Assembly (NCBI GenBank): GCA_029856375.1 | Contig: JAHQWX010000140.1 | Location: 1 to 5,753, forward strand | DNA: 5,753 nucleotides | Reading direction: 5' to 3' | From: Promethearchaeia archaeon | GTDB taxonomy: Archaea; Asgardarchaeota; Lokiarchaeia; Sigyniarchaeales; SOKP01 | In this document: positions 1 through 4,868 of the stretch, one piece after another | How positions within the stretch are numbered: the stretch's first letter is position 1 | How the letters are laid out: every line of letters begins with the position of its first letter | The notes under the pieces: generated by a model | The model's database searches: none | Told to the model about the DNA's origin: nothing | What the model saw: only the letters and a program-made list of their open reading frames with translations | Position numbers and translations under genes: made by a program

Positions 1-513
1 AAAATCAATTTCCATGTCGTACCTTAAATCGTCGCCCTCTCGAGGGACATTTCTTCTTGCTGTTCCTCTCGAGCTACTTGCTCTTCGATTGGAGAACACA
101 TCAAAAATATCTCCCAAATCGTTGAAAAAATCAAAACCTCCCGAAGACCCTTGTCCTCCTCTAAAATTTTTAAAGAAATCGTTAAAATCTCCTGGATTCC
201 CAGATGATGTGTATACATAGGTGCCATCGGGAGTTTGATAAAAATTGCCTTGCCCTCCTCCTGGAGCTTGCTGGTAATAGGATGAACGATCGCCCTCAAC
301 TACTCCAAATTTATCGTACATCTCCCTTTTTTTATCATCGCTAAGGACGCTATAAGCTTCATTAATTTCTTTAAATTTTTCCCCAGATTTTGGTTCGTCT
401 GGGTTTACATCGGGGTGATACTTTCTTGCCATCTTACGGAAAGCGCGCTTAATATCTTCCTTTGAAGCACCTTTGTCAATCCCTAACGCTTTATAATAAT
501 CCTTTTTTGGCAA
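1..513 (-). CDS. dnaJ: DnaJ (Hsp40) co-chaperone, 3' end cut by the window edge
   Basis: Reading down from a TTG at 513-511 gives 171 codons open to the edge. Residues 1-72 form a J-domain: it starts [12 protein letters not shown], has a basic helix II ([12 protein letters not shown]) and the HPD motif at residues 33-35, which stimulates DnaK ATPase. Residues about 86-140 are a Gly/Phe-rich linker with FNDFF and LGDIFDVF segments. [14 protein letters not shown] (158-171) is the start of the C-terminal substrate-binding domain I. The zinc finger expected in type I DnaJ would lie beyond the edge, so type I is inferred only. An in-frame TGA four codons before the TTG, with no other start between, forces the TTG start; the next ATG (residue 28) would destroy the J-domain. 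The linker is longer than in E. coli DnaJ. It lies 61 bases after dnaK on the same strand, as in many dnaK-dnaJ clusters. The family call is very secure. Confidence 0.96.
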   Translation of the reverse strand, partial: MPKKDYYKALGIDKGASKEDIKRAFRKMARKYHPDVNPDEPKSGEKFKEINEAYSVLSDDKKREMYDKFGVVEGDRSSYYQQAPGGGQGNFYQTPDGTYVYTSSGNPGDFNDFFKNFRGGQGSSGGFDFFNDLGDIFDVFSNRRASSSRGTARRNVPREGDDLRYDMEIDF

Positions 514-520
514 ACTCCTT

Positions 521-530
521 CACCCACCTT
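521..530 (-). promoter_or_regulatory. Ribosome binding site supporting the TTG start of dnaJ
   Basis: On the minus strand AAGGTGGGTG is followed by AAGGAG immediately before the TTG. The second element is only about one base from the start codon, too close for a usual Shine-Dalgarno. The AAGGTG element, about 11 bases upstream, is the better candidate. It supports the otherwise unusual TTG start. Confidence 0.55.
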
Positions 531-539
531 AAGTAATAG

Positions 540-566
540 AAAAAAATAAAAATTAATAAAAAAAAA
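540..566 (-). terminator. T-rich tract between dnaK and dnaJ, possible terminator or partial terminator
   Basis: Just after the dnaK stop, the minus strand carries runs of nine, five and seven T residues separated by short A/T spacers. Archaeal RNA polymerase can terminate on T-rich tracts without a strong hairpin. Because dnaJ starts only 27 bases further on with a ribosome site but no clear TATA box, the tract may let only part of the dnaK transcripts continue into dnaJ. That effect is inferred. Confidence 0.45.
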
Positions 567-574
567 CAACTTAT

Positions 575-2476
575 TTACGCTTCTTCAAAATCTGCATCTA
601 CCACATCGTCTTGACCTGAAGCCTTTCTATATTGATCGGCTTGTTTTTCGTGTTCTGGTCTAGCGTCGTACTGCGCTCCACCCATGTCACTTGGTATGCC
701 TCCCATTCCTCCAGGATATCCTCCTTGTGCTTGACCTTGTCCATAAATTCGAGAAGATACTTGGTGTAAAGCGTTTTGTAAATCTTCCATCGCGGTTTTA
801 ATCCTCGATGCGTCGTCCCCTTCGTACGCTCCCTTCAGCGCAAGGACTTTTTGCTCGATATCTCCCTTTAAATCTCCAACTTTATCTTCGTGCTCTTTCA
901 TTATTTTTTCGGTCTGATATATCATCGATTCTGCTTGGTTTTTCAATGAAACCAATTCCTTCTTTGCTTTATCCTCTTCCGCGTATCTCTCTGCTTCGCT
1001 GATTTTTGCCTTGATATCTTCATCGGACATTTTAGTTGAAGCAGTGATGGTAATACCCGTTTGTTTTCCAGTTCCTTTATCTTTCGCTGTAACATTTAAA
1101 ATGCCATTTTCATCTATATCAAATGTGACCTCTATTTGCGGAACCCCTCTTGGAGCTGGTGGTATTCCTGTCAAGTGAAATGTCCCTAATGTTATATTAT
1201 CGGTAGCCATTGGTCTTTCTCCTTGAAGTACATGGATTTCAACTGCAGGTTGGTTGTCTGAAGCGGTGGAAAAAACTTCAGTTTTTCTCGTAGGAATAGT
1301 CGTATTTCTCTCAATTAATCTCGTAAAAACGCCTCCCAATGTCTCGACACCTAAAGATAAAGGCGTAACATCTAAGAGCAATAGATCCTTGACTTCGCCA
1401 GTTAAAACACCACCCTGTACTGAAGCTCCCAGGGCAACACATTCCATCGGATCAATTCCGTGTTCAGGTGCCTTACCAAAAAGTTCTTGGAACTTTCTTT
1501 GGACGCTAGGCATTCTTGTTGGACCTCCGACTAATAGAATCTTGCTTATATCTGAAGGCTTTAAGTTTGCATCGCTTAAGGCTCTTTTTATGGATGTTTC
1601 TAATTTCGTTAAAATTGGACTGATTAAACTCTCAAGTTTTGCTCTGGTTAATGACAAGTTTAAGTGTTTTGGTCCATTAGCATCAGCAGAAATATAAGGT
1701 AAATTGATCTCAGTGTTTAAAGTCGTTGACAATTCGATCTTTGCTTTCTCAGCTGCTTCTCTTATTCTTTCCATTGCTTTAGAATCCGCTCTCACATCAA
1801 TTCCTTGTTCCTTTTGGAATTCCTTAGCGATATGATCAACTAATATCCGATCCATGTCAGTACCTCCTAGTTGCGTATCTCCGGCAGTTGAAACGACTTC
1901 AAATACCTTATTGTCCATTTCGAGAATTGTAACATCAAAAGTACCTCCTCCCAAGTCTAATACAGCGATTTTCATGCTTACATCTTCTTTATCTAAACCG
2001 TAAGCAACCGCAGCTGCAGTAGGCTCGTTGATTAATCTTCTAACATTCAATCCAGCGATCTTTCCCGCGTCTTTCGTCGCTTGTCTTTGATTATCGTTAA
2101 AGTAAGCAGGAACTGTGATAATAGCGTCAGTTACTTCCCCTCCTAAAAAGGCACTCGCGTCTTCTTTTATTTTCCTTAAAATCATCGCTGAGATTTCTTG
2201 AGGAGTATAATCCTTGCCATCAATATTGACCTTGTAACTCGTACCCATTTTTCGCTTAATCGCAGTAATAGTTCTATCCGGATTCGAAATCGCTTGTCTT
2301 CGAGCAGGCTCACCAACAAGTCTTTGACCATCGTTTGTGAATGCAACTACACTTGGAAAAGCTTTGCCTCCAATGGTTAATCCTTCGGCACTTGGTATGA
2401 TTTTCGGCTTCCCGCCCATCAATACGGCTGCAGCAGAGTTTGAAGTACCTAAATCTATTCCGATTATTTTTCCCAT
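575..2476 (-). CDS. dnaK: DnaK (Hsp70) molecular chaperone, complete
   Basis: This 633-residue cytosolic Hsp70 folds and refolds proteins in ATP-driven cycles with DnaJ. The nucleotide-binding domain spans about 1-360 and has the three family signatures: IDLGTSNS (7-14), [13 protein letters not shown] (173-185) and [14 protein letters not shown] (313-326). Expected ATPase residues are present: D8, K74, E151, D174, T179. The interdomain linker DLLLLDV is at 364-370, the substrate-binding beta domain follows to about 480, the helical lid covers about 485-575, then comes a Gly/Met-rich tail (579-600) and the end [11 protein letters not shown], the classic bacterial-type DnaK terminus. It lacks the roughly 25-residue segment that E. 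coli-type DnaK has after AIKR, so it is of the Gram-positive/archaeal type. IGGKAF at 36-40 is a small insertion of a kind I recall from Thermoplasma-like archaeal DnaKs. ATG is preceded by a strong Shine-Dalgarno. dnaJ follows; no grpE is seen upstream. Confidence 0.99.
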   Translation of the reverse strand: MGKIIGIDLGTSNSAAAVLMGGKPKIIPSAEGLTIGGKAFPSVVAFTNDGQRLVGEPARRQAISNPDRTITAIKRKMGTSYKVNIDGKDYTPQEISAMILRKIKEDASAFLGGEVTDAIITVPAYFNDNQRQATKDAGKIAGLNVRRLINEPTAAAVAYGLDKEDVSMKIAVLDLGGGTFDVTILEMDNKVFEVVSTAGDTQLGGTDMDRILVDHIAKEFQKEQGIDVRADSKAMERIREAAEKAKIELSTTLNTEINLPYISADANGPKHLNLSLTRAKLESLISPILTKLETSIKRALSDANLKPSDISKILLVGGPTRMPSVQRKFQELFGKAPEHGIDPMECVALGASVQGGVLTGEVKDLLLLDVTPLSLGVETLGGVFTRLIERNTTIPTRKTEVFSTASDNQPAVEIHVLQGERPMATDNITLGTFHLTGIPPAPRGVPQIEVTFDIDENGILNVTAKDKGTGKQTGITITASTKMSDEDIKAKISEAERYAEEDKAKKELVSLKNQAESMIYQTEKIMKEHEDKVGDLKGDIEQKVLALKGAYEGDDASRIKTAMEDLQNALHQVSSRIYGQGQAQGGYPGGMGGIPSDMGGAQYDARPEHEKQADQYRKASGQDDVVDADFEEA

Positions 2477-2482
2477 TTTAAA

Positions 2483-2492
2483 TTTCCTCCTT
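2483..2492 (-). promoter_or_regulatory. Strong Shine-Dalgarno site of dnaK
   Basis: The minus strand reads AAGGAGGAAA, with nine bases between AAGGAGG and the ATG at 2476. It fixes the dnaK start. It contrasts with the complete Roadblock-GTPase gene, which has no such site. Confidence 0.85.
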
Positions 2493-2523
2493 ATGTAATT
2501 TTTAATATTTTGTTAATTTTACT

Positions 2524-2544
2524 TTGTCAATGATTAATTGACAA
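2524..2544. promoter_or_regulatory. Perfect inverted repeat in the dnaK leader, candidate operator or mRNA hairpin
   Basis: The arms TTGTCAAT (2524-2531) and ATTGACAA (2537-2544) are perfect 8-base complements around a 5-base spacer. The site lies 47 bases before the dnaK start codon, centred about 41 bases downstream of the TATA-like box at 2571-2580. It would cover roughly +6 to +26 if that box is used, or would overlap the start site if the box at 2551-2558 is used. Both places suit a repressor. It is not the bacterial CIRCE element. A related repeat lies at 3649-3671. Confidence 0.6.
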
Positions 2545-2549
2545 TCATT
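2529..2549. repeat. Second inverted repeat interlocking with the dnaK operator candidate
   Basis: AATGATT (2529-2535) and AATCATT (2543-2549) are perfect 7-base complements with a 7-base spacer, offset five bases from the repeat at 2524-2544. The two cannot pair at once, so as RNA they would be alternative hairpins; as DNA they could be two overlapping protein sites. Some of the symmetry may follow from AT richness. Confidence 0.4.
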
Positions 2550-2550
2550 A

Positions 2551-2558
2551 TTTATAAA
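2551..2558 (-). promoter_or_regulatory. Proximal TATA-like box of dnaK
   Basis: The octamer TTTATAAA fits an archaeal TATA element, centred about 78 bases before the dnaK ATG. Usual archaeal spacing would put the start of transcription near 2528, inside the inverted repeat. The bases upstream (CTCT on the minus strand) are a poor BRE, so it may be secondary to the box at 2571. Confidence 0.4.
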
Positions 2559-2570
2559 AGAGTAAATTAC

Positions 2571-2587
2571 ATATTTAAATCTTTCGA
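2571..2587 (-). promoter_or_regulatory. Distal BRE/TATA-like promoter of dnaK
   Basis: The minus strand reads TCGAAAG then ATTTAAATAT: a purine/A-rich BRE-like stretch directly followed by a TATA-like element. Usual spacing places the transcription start near 2549 and gives a leader of about 70 bases containing the inverted repeats. It is the better of the two dnaK boxes by BRE context; usage is inferred. Confidence 0.5.
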
Positions 2588-2643
2588 TTTCAAAAACTAG
2601 ACTAAAAACGCAATAACACCTAAATTGAATACAATTAGTTTAG

Positions 2644-2668
2644 TAAAAATTAGAAATAAATGAAAAAA
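2644..2668 (-). terminator. T-rich tract downstream of the unrecognised gene
   Basis: On the minus strand a run of six T, then ATTTATTT and another run of five T lies about 85 bases past the stop of the gene ending at 2754. It fits archaeal T-tract termination and would separate that gene from the dnaK promoter. No strong hairpin precedes it. Confidence 0.35.
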
Positions 2669-2691
2669 TCCTTAACTGTGCGAGCTATTCA

Positions 2692-2721
2692 TCAATTAAA
2701 TATTAGATTTTCCTTAATTGA
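2692..2721. repeat. Inverted repeat in the gap between the unrecognised gene and dnaK
   Basis: TCAATTAA (2692-2699) and TTAATTGA (2714-2721) are perfect 8-base arms around 14 bases. It lies between the stop of the upstream gene and the T-rich tract, so it might be a weak terminator stem, but the arms are almost all A/T and chance is possible. The rest of this 277-base gap shows no gene. Confidence 0.3.
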
Positions 2722-2753
2722 ATCATTATATGGATTTTGTTTTTTTGAGATTA

Positions 2754-3617
2754 CTAACAACCTTCAGATATGGTTTCGTTGATTTTATGATAATTTTCGT
2801 CTTGTTTTTGCCTCGAGCGCGAAGTAATAGACTTTTCTGTTTGGCTCATTAAAGATTTTGCCCGTTTTCTACCTGCTTTTAGGTTCTTTATTAATTCATC
2901 TCTATTTAATCCTCCGGATAGAATAATTGGTATCTGGACGATTTCATTAGGATTCAACGTTCCTAAGTTCCACGATAAAGCAGAGGTAATTTCTCCAGGA
3001 GCTTTTTCAACTTTATTCCTTAATTCAAACGAGTTTCCCTCCAAATCGATATTGTTAGAAATCGTTATCTCATATGCATCTGGTTGACTAATGGAACAGA
3101 ACCCAGCGTAAGCGTTAGAATCGTCGTATTGTAAAATGATTCCTTCTTCCGCATAATATTCGCCGAAATCGTTATCGAAACCGTCAAGTCCATTTATATC
3201 GAAGTCAATAAACATATAGAGCACGACTTCTTCCAATGTTAGCCAAGTGGTATTTCTAAACGAAAAGAAAGCAATCGAATAAGGTTTTTTAAATTGGAAC
3301 ACGTCGACATACTTTCTAATGTATAATGATTGCGAAGTGTCAATATTGTCTATTTTAAGATTCTTGCTTTTAATTTCTCGTTTCATATATTCGTTAATAT
3401 CAAGATCGATAGTTACTCGATTTACTGTTGGACCAGTTTTTGAATTTACTAACTTATATATTGGAGTTGGTTCGATATTTTTAAGTAATACGAGCGAATT
3501 CTGTCCTTGAATATCTGAACGCCTACATTTAAACCAAGGACCAGAAAATTCTTCCTTGCCCAAATAGAATAACTGTTTTTCTTTATATGACATCTCCCGT
3601 ATTGAAAAGCCAAACAA
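2754..3617 (-). CDS. Unrecognised protein, probably beta-rich, with a DxDxNG acidic loop
   Basis: I do not recognise a family. The 287 residues have no signal peptide, membrane segment or C-terminal lipid motif, so the protein is probably cytosolic. Alternating hydrophobic patterns through about 40-240 suggest a beta-sandwich. Residues 138-143 (DFDING) match the DxDxNG start of a calcium-binding loop, and the acidic stretch continues to about E158. LSWNLGTLNPNEIVQIPIIL (215-234) resembles the edge strands of Ig-like domains. The last 45 residues are a likely helix followed by a basic, Ser/Lys/Arg/Gln-rich tail, probably disordered. The start is uncertain: TTG at 3617 has only a weak GGGGA four bases upstream, and ATG at 3593 (residue 9) has GGGAG touching it. 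An in-frame TGA at 3635-3633 bars anything longer. It lies between the GTPases and dnaK, and its upstream inverted repeat resembles that of dnaK. It is long and coherent enough to be real. Confidence 0.8.
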   Translation of the reverse strand: MFGFSIREMSYKEKQLFYLGKEEFSGPWFKCRRSDIQGQNSLVLLKNIEPTPIYKLVNSKTGPTVNRVTIDLDINEYMKREIKSKNLKIDNIDTSQSLYIRKYVDVFQFKKPYSIAFFSFRNTTWLTLEEVVLYMFIDFDINGLDGFDNDFGEYYAEEGIILQYDDSNAYAGFCSISQPDAYEITISNNIDLEGNSFELRNKVEKAPGEITSALSWNLGTLNPNEIVQIPIILSGGLNRDELIKNLKAGRKRAKSLMSQTEKSITSRSRQKQDENYHKINETISEGC

Positions 3618-3632
3618 GTATCCCCGATTATT

Positions 3633-3671
3633 TCAAGCTATCCAAACGTTGTTAAACAGTACTTTTAACAA
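3633..3671 (-). other. Possible 12-codon leader ORF upstream of the unrecognised gene
   Basis: A TTG at 3671 opens a short frame, MLKVLFNNVWIA then TGA. It is in the same frame as the downstream gene and separated from it only by that stop. The best ribosome-site-like sequence in the gap (TGGAGGTGGA, 3690-3681, then AAGGAG) stands just before it, as before the dnaJ TTG. It could be a leader peptide, a remnant of a longer N-terminus, or chance. If transcription starts near 3673 this ribosome site would not be in the mRNA. Confidence 0.2.
3649..3671. promoter_or_regulatory. Inverted repeat upstream of the unrecognised gene, similar to the dnaK repeat
   Basis: TTGTTAAA (3649-3656) and TTTAACAA (3664-3671) are perfect 8-base arms with a 7-base spacer. 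Six of eight arm bases match the dnaK repeat, giving TTGTYAAW/WTTRACAA. Its centre is about 40 bases below the TATA-like box at 3696-3703, nearly the same geometry as at dnaK. It may be an operator or a hairpin at the 5' end of the mRNA. Confidence 0.5.
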
Positions 3672-3695
3672 ACTCCTTAGTCCACCTCCATCTTT

Positions 3696-3709
3696 TTTTT
3701 AAAGTTTAC
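3696..3709 (-). promoter_or_regulatory. BRE/TATA-like promoter of the unrecognised gene
   Basis: The minus strand reads GTAAAC followed by TTTAAAAA, a fair BRE plus TATA pair. Usual spacing puts the transcription start near 3673, just before the inverted repeat. An alternative T/A-rich element (TTTTTATTTATTT, 3733-3721) lies further up but may belong to the terminator of the preceding gene. Confidence 0.4.
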
Positions 3710-3718
3710 TGTTCCATG

Positions 3719-3762
3719 AGAAATAAATAAAAATGAGTTTAAAATGTTATTGGTAATATTTT
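3719..3762 (-). terminator. Hairpin plus T-rich tract after the complete Roadblock-GTPase gene
   Basis: On the minus strand AAAAT (3762-3758) pairs with ATTTT (3745-3741), and TTA pairs with TAA inside, with a CCAA loop and one mismatch. A T-rich tract follows at 3733-3719. It begins about 10 bases past the stop codon. The stem is A/T only and weak, but the T tract alone would fit archaeal termination. Confidence 0.45.
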
Positions 3763-3771
3763 AACATAGCC

Positions 3772-4728
3772 TTACACGCTTTCTAAAATGCGGTACGCTA
3801 TGTAAGTAAAAGCGTCCTGAACATTCTCTCCAGTTTTAGCGCTTGTTTCAATAAAATGAAAACCATATTCTTGCGCTTTATTTTTAAGATCCTCTGCACT
3901 TACCTGTATTTGATCGACTAAATCGGATTTATTTCCTATAAGTACCACGGGAAGTCTGTCGATTTCTGGGATTGATTTTTTCATATCTTTATACCATAAT
4001 CCCACTGCATCTAATGTCTCCTTTCTCGTACGATCTACGACGATAAAAATAGAATTTGTACCGTTATAAAACCTCCGTCTATAAGGTTCCATTTGATTGA
4101 ATTGGCCACCTATATCCCACAAGATAAAATTTATTGAACAATCTTTGCTTAAACTTATCCCTTTTTTTGAGATATCAACGCCTAGCGTGGCAATATAGGT
4201 ATCTGAAAATTGATCCTCAACAAATCTTCGAACAAGACTGGATTTACCCGCTTGAAAACTCCCAGTAACAATTAGTTTAGTGGAATATATCCCTTTTGGT
4301 AACCTTCCTTCTCTCATATTCCCCATGACTTTGACAATTTCGGGGATTTGTATAGAGATGTTTTCCTCTCCTTCAATGATTCTCTTTATTTTCTCAGATA
4401 TATGTTGTGAATAGACTTTTAATTTAATGTCCGCAGTATCTCTCATAGCAATACTCGTTAGCAAGGCTTGACTTCCGGCCGCACAATAAGCAAATTTTTG
4501 CGTTTCTGCAGAAGTTATGTGGAAAAAATCGGATTTCGTGCCAAATTCCTCCTTTATCCGAGAGATATACGAATCGATCATTGCTGTGGTCGCCCCTACG
4601 ACATCTTCCGCAACATCCTTCATCTCGGAAGCAATAATCAATCCATCTCGATCGACAACTGCAACTGCGATAAGATCCAATTCGTCTCTATAGGATTTTA
4701 AAAGCGATTGTAAAGTATCGAGATCCAT
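3772..4728 (-). CDS. Roadblock/LC7 domain fused to a Ras/Rab-like small GTPase, complete
   Basis: This is a 318-residue two-domain switch protein. Residues about 1-120 form a Roadblock/LC7 domain: VAVVDRDGLIIAS (22-34), then DVVGATTAMIDSYISRI and a long C-terminal helix. After a linker (120-148) comes a full GTPase domain: P-loop GSFQAGKSS (156-164), switch I threonine T181 in ATLGVD, switch II DIGGQ (205-209) with catalytic Gln209, NKSD (266-269) for guanine recognition and TSAK (295-298). DIGGQ is Arf/Gα-like, while the rest resembles Rab/Ras. The C-terminus RILESV has no Cys, so no prenylation. In bacterial MglB/MglA the Roadblock dimer is the GAP of a separate GTPase, and Ragulator Roadblock subunits scaffold Rag GTPases; here both are in one chain. 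Such arrangements suggest an Asgard source. The ATG has no Shine-Dalgarno; the Roadblock N-terminal helix starts right there, supporting this start. A close paralogue lies 140 bases upstream. Confidence 0.95.
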   Translation of the reverse strand: MDLDTLQSLLKSYRDELDLIAVAVVDRDGLIIASEMKDVAEDVVGATTAMIDSYISRIKEEFGTKSDFFHITSAETQKFAYCAAGSQALLTSIAMRDTADIKLKVYSQHISEKIKRIIEGEENISIQIPEIVKVMGNMREGRLPKGIYSTKLIVTGSFQAGKSSLVRRFVEDQFSDTYIATLGVDISKKGISLSKDCSINFILWDIGGQFNQMEPYRRRFYNGTNSIFIVVDRTRKETLDAVGLWYKDMKKSIPEIDRLPVVLIGNKSDLVDQIQVSAEDLKNKAQEYGFHFIETSAKTGENVQDAFTYIAYRILESV

Positions 4729-4778
4729 AGTATCGTTATATTTTTTGTTTAATTAGTTAATAAAACGGTTCTTATTAT

Positions 4779-4790
4779 TTTTATATATAA
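4779..4790 (-). promoter_or_regulatory. TATA box of the complete Roadblock-GTPase gene
   Basis: The minus strand reads TTATATATAAAA, a near-ideal archaeal TATA element, preceded by TTAAGG as possible BRE. Transcription would start near 4758, leaving about 30 bases of leader without a Shine-Dalgarno. It suggests this gene has its own promoter and is not only read through from its paralogue. Confidence 0.6.
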
Positions 4791-4794
4791 CCTT

Positions 4795-4809
4795 AACAAT
4801 ATAATTGTT
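4795..4809. promoter_or_regulatory. Inverted repeat next to the BRE of the complete Roadblock-GTPase gene
   Basis: AACAAT (4795-4800) and ATTGTT (4804-4809) are perfect 6-base arms around three bases, touching the BRE position just upstream of the TATA box. It could be a regulator site that blocks or helps TFB binding. The arms are short and A/T rich, so chance is a real alternative. Confidence 0.3.
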
Positions 4810-4821
4810 CTTACTGCTGAT

Positions 4822-4857
4822 AAAAACACAATTTTTAAGAGAAAAGAGAGTAAAAAT
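4822..4857 (-). terminator. T-rich tract after the edge-cut Roadblock-GTPase gene
   Basis: Starting 12 bases past the TAG stop, the minus strand has TTTTT, CTCTCTTTTCTC and a further TTTTT. Pyrimidine-rich tracts of this kind terminate archaeal polymerase. Together with the TATA box just below, it suggests separate transcription units for the two paralogues. Confidence 0.4.
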
Positions 4858-4868
4858 GCTCGAGGAGT

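Noticed and set aside
14..299. Open frames on both strands over the 5' end of the window
   Set aside because: They overlap the J-protein linker and C-terminal domain in other frames. The dnaJ frame, with J-domain and HPD, explains the region.
1254..1697. 147-codon open frame on the plus strand
   Set aside because: It lies wholly antisense to the strongly conserved dnaK, has no ribosome site or promoter, and its translation resembles nothing; it is a shadow of the dnaK codons.
2524..2544. CIRCE heat-shock operator
   Set aside because: CIRCE has arms TTAGCACTC/GAGTGCTAA with a 9-base spacer; neither arm sequence nor spacing matches the repeat here.
2660..2700. Box C/D guide RNA in the gap upstream of dnaK
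   Set aside because: The minus strand has a TTGATGA resembling box C, but no CTGA box D or internal C'/D' pair at a suitable distance.
4468..4701. 77-codon open frame on the plus strand
   Set aside because: It is antisense to the Roadblock domain, without start signals or recognisable protein features.
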